NCBI GenBank assembly: GCA_050014095.1
Contig: JBEKDZ010000007.1
Span: 1-59,724 of the forward strand
Direction of reading: 5' to 3'
DNA from: RBG-13-51-18 sp050014095
GTDB lineage: Bacteria > Chloroflexota > Dehalococcoidia > Dehalococcoidales > RBG-16-60-22
DNA: 59,724 nucleotides
Positions 1 through 8,017 of this stretch are shown here, in pieces. Under the pieces are notes generated by a model, which did no database searches, was not told the DNA's origin, and saw nothing but the letters and a program-made list of their open reading frames with translations. The translations under genes were made by a program, and so were the position numbers. Position 1 is the stretch's first letter. Every line of letters begins with the position of its first letter.

Positions 1-85
1 CCATGGCGATATCCAGTCCATAGATTTCACCGTTAAGCTCGAATATCACCACCTGTCTTTCCGCTACTAACCCATCTTTAGCCAT
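1..85 (-). CDS. CheW-like chemotaxis coupling protein, N-terminal fragment
   Basis: Only the first 28 codons lie inside the window and the gene continues off the left edge. The translation begins MAKDGLVAERQVVIFEL and continues with NGEIYGLDI. This matches the first beta strands of the CheW fold, where the pattern is usually QxVxFxLxGExYGxxI. The ATG at 85-83 is preceded on the minus strand by a good Shine-Dalgarno sequence, AGGAGA, about 6 bases upstream. CheW bridges chemoreceptors and the CheA kinase in the cytoplasm. From this fragment I cannot tell a simple CheW from a longer CheW-domain protein such as a CheV-like or CheA-type fusion. Confidence 0.6.
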   Translation of the reverse strand, partial: MAKDGLVAERQVVIFELNGEIYGLDIAM

Positions 86-776
86 AGTTCTCTCCTAACC
101 AAAGTCTCGTCCCCATATTTGGGAACAAGTAAATAGCTCAAGCGAGGCTGGAGTTATTGGTTGATATATTGGCCCCAGCCCCGCTGATTTTTATTACTAT
201 TTCAGTTTCGTAGTGTTGGGCTATTATCTCAAATTGGAAAAAATACGCAAGCTGAAAGATATAGTTATTACCAGGCATTTCCTTTCTACGCACGCGTCTT
301 CCTCACCACATGATTCCGATGGTAGTAAAATTTTAACCTATTAGCGAATCTAGTTTGAAGCAAGTTAGCTACCAAAAGCTATAAAAAGTAACCCTTAAGA
401 TGCTCACATGTATTGCATTTAAGGTAATAGGCTTTTTAGGGGAGAAAAGACCTTCGGACCGGCGTTGCTTTCGCTAGAATTTGTTCTAGACAATGTGTAG
501 CAAGGCAATAATCGCAGTGTAGGAGTTTAAACATCGTCCATAGCTATATATTAAATATTTGATATATTAGTTGACAGCGGTGTTATAATATCTGTAATAT
601 ATCTCTATAATATATCGTAATATATCTTATCTATAATCAATATACATATATACGTATATAAATGGAGAATAGAATTTGGTATTAAATACTTGTATATTTA
701 GAGGCCATACACTTTTATAAAGATATCGTTTGACAAATATTGATGATATAAACGTGGGAATATACCGTCGCCGTTT
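86..776. other. Intergenic region, AT-rich, no gene found
   Basis: There is no coding frame I would defend here. An imperfect stem-loop pairs 141-151 (agcgaggctgg) with 175-185 (ccagccccgct) and is followed on the plus strand by GATTTTTATT; it may be a terminator or part of the cheW leader. Around 455-505 a nested hairpin is visible, with CTAGAA-TTTG-TTCTAG as its core. From 570 to 640 the sequence is very AT-rich, with irregular copies of TAATATATC starting near 586, 595, 608 and 618. A TTGACA at 571-576 with TAATAT 18 bp later forms a plus-strand promoter-like pair, but no plus-strand gene follows it. Confidence 0.4.
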
Positions 777-815
777 TAAAAAAGGTCATCGTTAGCGACC
801 CCAAACGATTACCTT
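777..815 (-). terminator. Rho-independent terminator ending the molybdoenzyme operon
   Basis: Read on the minus strand, AAGGTAATCGT and ACGATGACCTT pair with one internal mismatch around a 12-base loop, and are followed by TTTTTT. It lies 3 bases after the methyltransferase stop codon, so it closes the long minus-strand operon that begins at 7673. Confidence 0.7.
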
Positions 816-817
816 CT

Positions 818-1507
818 TTAAAGTGTTTTTCTCCATGCGATACCCAGCCCTAACAATCCAGCAGTGAATATCACGCGAGCGTCTTTAAGAGCCGATTCGT
901 TTAAAATCGCCTTCGTCTCGCCGAGGGTATAAGACGAACGGATGGCTCGCATCCATAGCCGCCGTTGCGCTGCATTCATTCCCATCGCCCAACCAACCAA
1001 ACGCAGGAGCGGATTAAGTAAAGTTATTCTTAGATTGTCCCAGATAAAACAATATCCGCCCGGTGCGGTCACTCTGGCGATTTCTTTGAATACCTTGAGG
1101 GGGTCGGCCCAGAGATGGAGGGAAGCATTACTGATAGTCAGGGCAAAATAGCCGTCGGCAAAGGGTAACATCTGCGCTGAAGCCTGCCGGAAATCGATTC
1201 TTTCCGCTAAACCATCCCGGGCGGCGTTCTGCCGGGCTAGCTTTAGCATTTCTTCTGAAATATCGACGCCGGTAATTTGCCAGTCAGTATGGTCTTTGGC
1301 GAGGTCTATTGCCAGGCGGCCGTTGCCGGTACCGATATCCAGTACTCTATTTCCAGGGAGACCAATTCCGGCGACCTGTGCGGCAAACCGACGATACACT
1401 TGCCCCATGAAGCGCCGGGCGTGTTCATTATAAAATTGAGCGGTAGCAGCATCTATAAACTGCTCTTCATTCAGGGGGATACGTGTGCCGCTAATAAACT
1501 TCATCAT
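818..1507 (-). CDS. Class I SAM-dependent methyltransferase (UbiE-like)
   Basis: This is a 229-residue cytoplasmic protein with the Methyltransf_11 fold. Motif I is VLDIGTGNGRLA near residues 55-66, the acidic end of strand 2 is TGVDIS near 79-84, and the later strands carry the pattern seen in UbiE/MenG-type enzymes. The methyl acceptor cannot be read from sequence. It is the last gene of the molybdoenzyme operon and follows a UbiA-type prenyltransferase gene by 94 bases. That pairing suggests methylation of a prenylated quinone or similar lipid carrier serving the membrane subunits upstream; this is an inference. Two ATG codons in tandem begin the frame and neither has a strong ribosome binding site, so the start is uncertain by one codon. 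A terminator follows directly. Confidence 0.7.
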   Translation of the reverse strand: MMKFISGTRIPLNEEQFIDAATAQFYNEHARRFMGQVYRRFAAQVAGIGLPGNRVLDIGTGNGRLAIDLAKDHTDWQITGVDISEEMLKLARQNAARDGLAERIDFRQASAQMLPFADGYFALTISNASLHLWADPLKVFKEIARVTAPGGYCFIWDNLRITLLNPLLRLVGWAMGMNAAQRRLWMRAIRSSYTLGETKAILNESALKDARVIFTAGLLGLGIAWRKTL

Positions 1508-1601
1508 ATCATTACTACAAGAGAGTCTTTTATATATAAGCGACGAGGAACTACAAAGCGGTTTTATGGCCTTGCCTATTTATACTACGCCAGAATTTCT
1601 C

Positions 1602-2537
1602 TTAAAAGAATAGGAAAACGCTTAGCAAAATAAATATACGGGCTACCAGCATAAAATAGGTGGCGAAAGAAAAAGCTTTAATACCTTTAGCGAAATTTTC
1701 AGGGTCATGTATAAAATTAAAGCTGATTATCAAAGTGGGCACAGCCATTAAGGCGGTGGGCAATAAGTAGAGTAAACCCAGGTTGAAATAGAAGCCTAGA
1801 TAAATGCTTAACACCGAAGCCAAACACAAAAATACAAACCCTAAAATAGCTGCTGTCCGCGGAGATGTCCTCTTTATAAAAGCCGGCACCTGGGTGAGTT
1901 TCATACCCTTGACATGCTGAATAGGATGTAAGGGAGAGTAGATCATGATGTGTCCTGCCTGCCAGGCTGCTGAAAATGACCATAGGACCCACGGAGCCCA
2001 GGAATTGAATAGAGTATCCGGTGAGAAAGCTGCCCAGCCGCACAACCAACCCATGCTCTGAATAGGAGGAAGGGCAAGATAACCGACCCGGTCTCTCAAA
2101 TAGCTGGAATAAAGACATCCCAATCCGAGCGCTAAAAACGAGACCGTAAAGCAAATCGTATTAAAGGTAAACCAGACAATAACTAAGGCTGCCGTAAAAG
2201 ATGCCAATGCAAAAAACAGAGCTTGCGGTGGTGCCAGACGTTTACTGGGTATCGGCCGTCCAGGCCAGCAAACCACATCACGGCGCTTATCCACAAAGTC
2301 GTTAAAGGCATGAATGCCGGCAAAAGCCAGCAAAGCAGCGATGACGCCGACCAGGCACTTACTCCACGTTGGAAAGCCGCCATAGGCAAGGGCTGCTCCA
2401 GCGCCAACCCCCAGCGCCCCCATCGTTGAAAGGACAGGCCGGGTGATGTCCAATACTCCCGCCAGCCGGTCGCTGACGTTGTAGCTTGGTTTAACTACAT
2501 TCCCCTGCCCCATCCAGCGTTGTATAACACCAGCCAT
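1602..2537 (-). CDS. UbiA-family prenyltransferase, membrane protein
   Basis: The 311-residue protein has about eight hydrophobic segments. The first aspartate-rich motif of the UbiA superfamily, NDFVDKRRD (NDxxDxxxD), is near residue 80, and LYSSYLRD follows near 140. The usual second motif (DxxxD in a conserved KDY/GD context) is not evident; the corresponding region reads MIYSPLHPIQHVKG. The aromatic or other acceptor may therefore differ from that of MenA or UbiA, or the protein may not be a classical quinone prenyltransferase. UbiA enzymes join a polyprenyl chain to an acceptor at the membrane. It sits between the cytochrome b subunit and the methyltransferase in one operon, which suggests a lipid-soluble electron carrier or another prenylated cofactor for the complex. 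The start follows CGGGGAAA, a weak binding site. Confidence 0.65.
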   Translation of the reverse strand: MAGVIQRWMGQGNVVKPSYNVSDRLAGVLDITRPVLSTMGALGVGAGAALAYGGFPTWSKCLVGVIAALLAFAGIHAFNDFVDKRRDVVCWPGRPIPSKRLAPPQALFFALASFTAALVIVWFTFNTICFTVSFLALGLGCLYSSYLRDRVGYLALPPIQSMGWLCGWAAFSPDTLFNSWAPWVLWSFSAAWQAGHIMIYSPLHPIQHVKGMKLTQVPAFIKRTSPRTAAILGFVFLCLASVLSIYLGFYFNLGLLYLLPTALMAVPTLIISFNFIHDPENFAKGIKAFSFATYFMLVARIFILLSVFLFF

Positions 2538-2567
2538 TTTCCCCGCCTTAATCTTTAAATCTATTTA

Positions 2568-3686
2568 TTACTGCTCTTTTTTACCGGTTAGCTGTGTATA
2601 TTCCCGGCCGAACCACTGCTGGTATTTAGTTTTCAACATCTTGCCAGTGAACATTACAGTATTCACGGGGAAGGCGGAGGTTTGGAGGTGACCGTAATAC
2701 ATATGCACAATAAGAATAAATCCAGTAGCAAGAACTGCCTCGTCGCGATGGGCGGTAGCTACCACTGCGAACCATTGGCCACCGAACCACTGACTGAAAA
2801 AGGTGGGGAACATCATGATTATGCCTGTAATTACCATCACCGGCATACCCCAGAATATCGCCCAGTAATCAATCTTCTGCCCGTACTGGAAATGGTCGTA
2901 CTCCGGCTCTTTTTTATAAAATCCGAATATCCAGAGGGATGAATGAATAATATCTTTCAGGTCTTTCCAGCGGGGGAACATCGCCGCAGGAGACTTGTGT
3001 TTAACGAAAAACCCATAACCGATGTAGCCGAGGTGATAGATGCCATCGGCAATCATGATGAAGGCGGCGACATCATGGACCAGACGTAGCACCTCCGTAC
3101 CGCCGAAGATGCTCGTAAACCACTGGAAGGTAGGCCAATCCGGGAAACCTCTCAAGAGGCCGGTTACCGCCAGCACGATGAATGAACCCATCAAGGCATA
3201 GTGCTGGATGCGCTGGTGGATATCGAAACGGATAATATAGTCGCCCTGCACCCGCTTTTTCGCGTCGGTGGGAAGCTTAGGCGCTTTGCCCAGTTTCTCC
3301 AGCCAGGAGAAATCGTCATCCCAGCCTTCGGTTTCGCCCCGGCGTGCGACTATTATACGGCGGGTAACCTCCAGGATGATGATAAGAGTCGTAGGTATAA
3401 GAACACCGGCAGTGAGCAGGAAGAAAAACCATTTGGTAATTGTTACCGATAACTGCGTAACATCACTGACGTTAACATAGGGGGCGTATTGCGCGTAAGG
3501 ATAAACCTGGAAAATGTGGAAGGGAAACATATCAAACAGGATGAGCCCGAGCACCACCGCTTCGGCTAAAAGGATGACGGTTATCAGCGGAAAATAATAA
3601 CGAGGCAAACTTCTTTTTTTCGGTCCCCCGATGTTCTCCATCTTCGTGCTATCGAAGATGATATCAGGATTTTTTACCATGCCCAT
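2568..3686 (-). CDS. Cytochrome b-type membrane subunit of molybdoenzyme complex
   Basis: The 372-residue protein has about six membrane segments. The N-terminal part (residues 25-125) holds two segments that are not typical of the family. The region 150-350 resembles the FdnI/PhsC-type cytochrome b fold. Likely haem-ligand histidines lie in IQHYALMG, RLVHDVAAF, YHLGY, TAHRDEAVLA and HMYYGHL. Its start overlaps the end of the molybdopterin subunit gene by 13 bases, which indicates translational coupling. It probably passes electrons between the quinone pool and the molybdoenzyme. It is unusual that the same operon also encodes an NrfD-type membrane subunit; most complexes of this class have one or the other. 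The haem count and orientation in the membrane are inferences. Confidence 0.75.
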   Translation of the reverse strand: MGMVKNPDIIFDSTKMENIGGPKKRSLPRYYFPLITVILLAEAVVLGLILFDMFPFHIFQVYPYAQYAPYVNVSDVTQLSVTITKWFFFLLTAGVLIPTTLIIILEVTRRIIVARRGETEGWDDDFSWLEKLGKAPKLPTDAKKRVQGDYIIRFDIHQRIQHYALMGSFIVLAVTGLLRGFPDWPTFQWFTSIFGGTEVLRLVHDVAAFIMIADGIYHLGYIGYGFFVKHKSPAAMFPRWKDLKDIIHSSLWIFGFYKKEPEYDHFQYGQKIDYWAIFWGMPVMVITGIIMMFPTFFSQWFGGQWFAVVATAHRDEAVLATGFILIVHMYYGHLQTSAFPVNTVMFTGKMLKTKYQQWFGREYTQLTGKKEQ

Positions 3687-5884
3687 GGCTTACCCCCGTG
3701 CTCTTTGGTGAAGATATCTGCGTATTGCGGGTCCTTCAGTTCCTCTGGTTTGCATTTATAAACCTTACACAACAGACATGTCAAGTCGGGCGAACCGTAC
3801 ATCGGGTCCTGATGGTTGTTATTTGTCAGGACGTTAGGATTGGAAATAAACACGCCACGGAAACCCTGGGCTGGCGCTTCCGGATAAAACCAGTTAGCCG
3901 TAGCCGCCACGACTCGGGGGTCGATGCCGGGGAATAATCTGGCTTTCTGGATGATTTTGCCACGCGGCGATTCTATCCAGACAAAATCGCCATCTTCTAT
4001 CCCCAGCTTTTTAGCCGTCTCCGGGTTAATCTGCATCGTGGGATATTCCATGAAGCTGCGCAGCCAGGGGATATTCCGGTATTGAGCCAGGAAATAGAAA
4101 GGCGAACGGAATCCCGTCGTCAGCACCAGGGGGTATTCCTTAGCCACCTCGGGAGTAGAATAGGGGCTTTCACCGGGTTCTACAAAGTAAGGCAGCGGGT
4201 CGTAGCCCAGATTCTCTAGCACGGTTGAATAAAGCTCCATCTTGCCGGTGGGGGTGGGGAAACCGCCCCCTTTACGCCAGTAGTCAGTCTTATATTTATA
4301 GTATACCTGGTCGGGACCGAAGCAGCCGGAAATAATATTCTCGCTGAATTTCTTCCAGGTAATCGGCGCTTTTCTTAGCTCATAATCCAGCAGAGTCGGG
4401 ACATCCTTGAACCAATAGTTCGGGGCGGCACGCCGTCCGATTTCGTTGAAAATCCAGGCGTCGGACTTAGCCTCGCCGGGCGGGTCGACGCACTTATTAT
4501 GAGCTTCGATAAACCAGCGCGGGTGCATATCGTATATGTCGTCTAGCTCCAGCCAGTGCGCCGCGGGCAAGACGATATCCGACATCTCTGCCATCGGACC
4601 CCAGAACTGGTCGATTTGCACCAAAAAATCGACCTTTTTCAAACCCTCGACGACCTGATTAGTGCTAGCCATATGGACGATTTGCTGGCCGCCGACGCTT
4701 ATCCAAACACGGATGGGTTTCTCCCCCTTGTTAAACTCACGGATGATGGTATCGGGATTGCAGGTACGCGCCGCGCCCATCTTAAATTTATCCCCGCCAT
4801 AAATGTGGGACCGCATCTCGTCGGTGAGCGGGATTTCATTAAAAACATCTTCAATCAAGCCGGTTTCCGGCAGCACCCAGCTCACCATACTGCCCGGCCG
4901 CTCGATGTTGCCGCAAATCCCCATAAGGTCGATGATAGCTCTAAGGGTTTGGCCGCAGTTAGCCTGCCGTTCCAGGGAGCTACCAATCTGGATGCACCCC
5001 GGGGTATCTACGGCAAAAAGCCTGGCGGCCTGTATTATCTTTTCCTTCGGCACCCAGGTGATTTCCTGGACTTTTTCCACCGGGTACTCCGCCGCACGCT
5101 CTTTAAGTTTGTCAAATCCATATGTCCATTTCTCGACAAACTCTTTATCCCAGAGTCCTTCCTGGATAATAGTATTAATCATGCCCAGCGCGAGGGCGGC
5201 GTCCGTGCCCGGTCTTGGTTGCAGCCAGAGCGTCGCCCGGGAGGTATAAGCCGTCGCCCGCGGGTCGATAATTATCAGGTTCTTGCAATAATCCAGCGAT
5301 TTCATGTACCAGTAGCACATTTCAGAATCGGCGCTGCTGATTTCCAGCTGCTTCGCCCAGGATATTTGCGTTTTCGGGAACACCCCACCCCACCCGTGAT
5401 AGTCACAATACAAGCGACCATAGCCGGTAATCAGGCCATAAAGGCCGATGCGCGGACTGTGGCAAATATAGCCCGGAGAAATTACATTAGCCGAACCCAT
5501 CGAGCGGGAAAAGCGGTGAGTATAACGGTTGTAGCCCCTACCCGTCCCCTGGGAGGTAGCTACGGTATGCGCGCCATATTTTTCGGTGGCTTCTTTTATT
5601 TTGGCGGCAATTGTGTCCAGCGCTTCGTCCCAACTTATTTGTTTCCACTTGCCTTCGCCTTTCTCGCCGGCTCTCTTGTAAGGATGCATAATGCGATAGG
5701 GATTATCGATATGCTGGATGCTGGATAAGCCCTTGGCACACATCGTGCCGCGGGTGGTCGAATCCGGATTCCCCTCGATGTGGGTGATTACGCCATCAGT
5801 CACTTCGACTAAAACACCGCAGCCGCCGTGACAGCTCTTACAGGTTGTTTTTATAATTTTCTTTTCAGCCATCTTAGACTCCAT
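3674..5884 (-). CDS. Molybdopterin oxidoreductase, catalytic subunit (DMSO reductase family)
   Basis: The 736-residue protein binds one [4Fe-4S] cluster through C15, C18, C22 and C49, followed by the molybdopterin oxidoreductase core and a C-terminal dinucleotide-binding domain (near 590-700). C141, in GYICHSPR, is in the position expected for the cysteine that ligates Mo or W in polysulfide/thiosulfate-reductase-type members. There is no twin-arginine signal, so the enzyme probably faces the cytoplasm. It lacks the formate dehydrogenase signature and any selenocysteine context. The general layout recalls acetylene hydratase and polysulfide reductase. However, the residue after the second cluster cysteine is His, where acetylene hydratase has its essential Asp. 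The substrate is unknown. The modABC genes at 21.5-24.2 kb fit the metal requirement. Confidence 0.8.
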   Translation of the reverse strand: MESKMAEKKIIKTTCKSCHGGCGVLVEVTDGVITHIEGNPDSTTRGTMCAKGLSSIQHIDNPYRIMHPYKRAGEKGEGKWKQISWDEALDTIAAKIKEATEKYGAHTVATSQGTGRGYNRYTHRFSRSMGSANVISPGYICHSPRIGLYGLITGYGRLYCDYHGWGGVFPKTQISWAKQLEISSADSEMCYWYMKSLDYCKNLIIIDPRATAYTSRATLWLQPRPGTDAALALGMINTIIQEGLWDKEFVEKWTYGFDKLKERAAEYPVEKVQEITWVPKEKIIQAARLFAVDTPGCIQIGSSLERQANCGQTLRAIIDLMGICGNIERPGSMVSWVLPETGLIEDVFNEIPLTDEMRSHIYGGDKFKMGAARTCNPDTIIREFNKGEKPIRVWISVGGQQIVHMASTNQVVEGLKKVDFLVQIDQFWGPMAEMSDIVLPAAHWLELDDIYDMHPRWFIEAHNKCVDPPGEAKSDAWIFNEIGRRAAPNYWFKDVPTLLDYELRKAPITWKKFSENIISGCFGPDQVYYKYKTDYWRKGGGFPTPTGKMELYSTVLENLGYDPLPYFVEPGESPYSTPEVAKEYPLVLTTGFRSPFYFLAQYRNIPWLRSFMEYPTMQINPETAKKLGIEDGDFVWIESPRGKIIQKARLFPGIDPRVVAATANWFYPEAPAQGFRGVFISNPNVLTNNNHQDPMYGSPDLTCLLCKVYKCKPEELKDPQYADIFTKEHGGKPWAW

Positions 5885-5951
5885 TTTGATTGTTACAAAT
5901 ACTACCTATCCCCGCAATTTCCGCTAATGCCTAAATAATTAAATCGGGGCT

Positions 5952-6899
5952 TTAATATGCGCCAACTTTGGGCAATAAAGGCCGGTAAATTCCCACTCTT
6001 AAAAGACAATATTTAAGGGCGAAAGCTCCCAGCGTATGCGCCGCGATTGCCACAATCAAGAGAACACTGGAAGCCTCTTCGCCACCTAAAAGGCCGACCA
6101 ACGAGACCGCCGCCGGAATCGCCAGCCCGAGAATTATCAAGCCGACCCAAAACATAAAAGCCGATGGCCCCTTGAGCAATTCTTGAATCGAAAGCTTGGC
6201 TACCGCAGAGGTGTATCCGGCGCTGATGAGATAGGTGACTATCAGCAGCACATTAATCAGTAATAAATAACGGCTGCCTACCTCCGCCCAGGCAACACTG
6301 GCATCCCCTCCCGCCAAGGCAATTCCCATTATCAAACCGAAGCCATCCGCGACCCCTGCCAGCATGATAACCACCGGTAAAATTCCCTGATTCCAGAAGG
6401 GAATCCCTTTAACATAGTTCATGATGAAACCGCCGTAGATACCCACGCCCAGGACGTTGAGTCCTGCCAATACGCCGAAAGTATAATAGATGGGATTAGT
6501 TATCGAATGTCCTATCAGGTTGGCAAGGTCTGGTTGACCAAACACAAGCTGAATAAAGCCGAAAGTGCCAAAAAACACAGAAAACAGAATGCCGCGGGCG
6601 AACCACGAGGTTTTCCAGGCATTGGAAAAAGGTGGTAGTGTCCGGTAGAATCGCCAGGGCTTACCGAAGTATGCCAGGTGGATAGGCAGTTTCAGAAACA
6701 TGATAATCAGCCAGCCCACGAGCAGTCCCCACCAGCTGTTAATAAAGAGAGAGACCAGATATAATCCTGCGCCCAGACTGGTAAAGGTCTCGGCAATCCA
6801 GATCATTATGCCGCGTCTCTCTATCCATTCTCTTTGATGCATCGGTTTGACCATCCACTCATGGGTGATCATCCATTGACGCGTTGCCATCTGGGGCAT
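5952..6899 (-). CDS. NrfD/PsrC-type polytopic membrane subunit
   Basis: The 315-residue protein has eight or more hydrophobic helices and the NrfD-family signature near residues 70-105: HLAYFGKPWRFYR followed by SWFARG. NrfD proteins exchange electrons with quinones on behalf of a ferredoxin-like subunit and a molybdoenzyme, sometimes with charge translocation. The gene follows the ferredoxin subunit by 12 bases and precedes the catalytic subunit by 67 bases, which is the order seen in Psr/Ttr-type operons. The N-terminal 30 residues are hydrophilic and Met/Trp/His-rich (ITHEWMVKPMHQREWIERR). Whether it works together with the cytochrome b subunit or as an alternative to it is not evident from sequence. 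Confidence 0.8.
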   Translation of the reverse strand: MPQMATRQWMITHEWMVKPMHQREWIERRGIMIWIAETFTSLGAGLYLVSLFINSWWGLLVGWLIIMFLKLPIHLAYFGKPWRFYRTLPPFSNAWKTSWFARGILFSVFFGTFGFIQLVFGQPDLANLIGHSITNPIYYTFGVLAGLNVLGVGIYGGFIMNYVKGIPFWNQGILPVVIMLAGVADGFGLIMGIALAGGDASVAWAEVGSRYLLLINVLLIVTYLISAGYTSAVAKLSIQELLKGPSAFMFWVGLIILGLAIPAAVSLVGLLGGEEASSVLLIVAIAAHTLGAFALKYCLLRVGIYRPLLPKVGAY

Positions 6900-6911
6900 T
6901 GTTGACCCTCC

Positions 6912-7673
6912 TTACTTTTTCCCGAATATCTGCTTCGCCCTTGCCTCCATGGTGCTTAGGTGCTGCATGTGCGAAGCGGTTTGGACCTCTCGAGGAGCGA
7001 TATTAGAAGGCGCGTTGCCTATCTTGCCATCGATATAATATATCGAAGGCTCGGTACCATACTCGGGATGAAGCTGAAAAGCATTTTTCTCTTTTATCAG
7101 TAGCGATATCTCGGATGCCGGGTCATCGAGGTCACCAAAGGTTAAAGCCCTCGCCTGGCAGGTGTTGACACAAGCCGGCGTAGCCTCGCGGTCTTTACCC
7201 GGCACCAACCCCTTAGCCATCCCCGCATCGATTCTTTCCATACAGAAATCACACTTTTCCGTCGTCCCGGCGATATGGGGGTAAAGCTTGTGGCCGGCCT
7301 TTTCGAAGCGTGTCCGCGCATAACCGGGGAAGAAACCGGTATCTTTATCACGGGAGAAGAAAGTACGATTCTGGTAGGGACAAACGACCACGCAATAGCG
7401 GCAGCCGACGCAGATATTGTTATCGACGTAAACAATGCCGTCGGGCCGTTTCTTGGTCGCTTCGGCGGGGCAAACCTCGACGCAAGGTGCTTCTTTACAC
7501 TGATTGCAGCGGACGGGGAGCGTCGTGAGCTCCTCTCCGGGTACATTGGTTTCCCAGGCGATCAGGCGCGGCCAGGTCATACCCAAAGGCAGAAAGTGTT
7601 CAATCCGGCAAGCGGCGATGCAGGCGTGGCAGCGGGTGCATTTTACCAGGTTAATCACCATACCCCATCTCAT
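6912..7673 (-). CDS. Four-cluster ferredoxin subunit (DmsB/PsrB-like)
   Basis: This 253-residue protein is the first gene of the molybdoenzyme operon. Four cysteine groups are visible: CTRCHACIAAC (12-22), CNQCKEAPCVEVCP, CVGCRYCVVVCP, and a split group CDFC...ACVNTCQA. This is the DmsB/PsrB arrangement of four cubane clusters. It carries electrons between the catalytic subunit and the NrfD/cytochrome b membrane subunits. No signal peptide is present, in agreement with a cytoplasmic catalytic subunit that also lacks a Tat signal. The ATG at 7673 is preceded by AAGGAG 9 bases upstream, and a good sigma-70-type promoter lies 30-60 bases upstream. Confidence 0.85.
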   Translation of the reverse strand: MRWGMVINLVKCTRCHACIAACRIEHFLPLGMTWPRLIAWETNVPGEELTTLPVRCNQCKEAPCVEVCPAEATKKRPDGIVYVDNNICVGCRYCVVVCPYQNRTFFSRDKDTGFFPGYARTRFEKAGHKLYPHIAGTTEKCDFCMERIDAGMAKGLVPGKDREATPACVNTCQARALTFGDLDDPASEISLLIKEKNAFQLHPEYGTEPSIYYIDGKIGNAPSNIAPREVQTASHMQHLSTMEARAKQIFGKK

Positions 7674-7705
7674 GAAAGCTGCTCCTTTTTAAGTTCGTTA
7701 AATAT

Positions 7706-7734
7706 AAATTACCAAAAATGAGCAAAAAAGTCAA
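7706..7734 (-). promoter_or_regulatory. Promoter of the molybdoenzyme operon
   Basis: On the minus strand TTGACT (7734-7729) and TAATTT (7711-7706) are separated by exactly 17 bp, upstream of the ferredoxin subunit start at 7673. The rest of the 7674-8017 gap is AT-rich; the only other signal is a weak plus-strand TTGTCT-N17-CAATAT pair near 7918-7946 that could serve the histidine kinase gene. Confidence 0.6.
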
Positions 7735-8017
7735 ACAGGTATGCGCAACGCATGAAGAAATACTTGGATTATAGTGCAAATTTAATAACAAAAGCTTTAG
7801 CAATTCCGCATTGTGATGAAACGAAGCCAGAGAAATCCCAATATTTTACGCAAAAATAAAAAAGTGGAGTAGTGGTGTCTCCCCTTCAGCTTTTAAGATT
7901 GTTAAGCTTAACTCGATTGTCTCTAATACCGAATAGTGACAATATCATCAAATCAGAAGTACAATATTTAATAGGCAATACGTTTAATAAAGCGGCAGTT
8001 ACCTTTAAGGTGAAACG

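Noticed and set aside
571..600. TTGACA-N18-TAATAT as a promoter of a plus-strand gene
   Set aside because: No plus-strand gene follows for several kilobases. In AT-rich DNA such pairs arise by chance; I note it only in the gap description.
4556..5728. A 390-codon plus-strand open frame
   Set aside because: It is antisense to the molybdopterin subunit gene. The opposite strand has a complete family match with cluster cysteines, and this frame has no recognisable domain or ribosome binding site.
3674..5884. Formate dehydrogenase or acetylene hydratase as identity of the molybdoenzyme
   Set aside because: There is no in-frame TGA or formate dehydrogenase active-site context. The residue after the second cluster Cys is His, not the Asp essential in acetylene hydratase, and that enzyme is not known to need membrane subunits.
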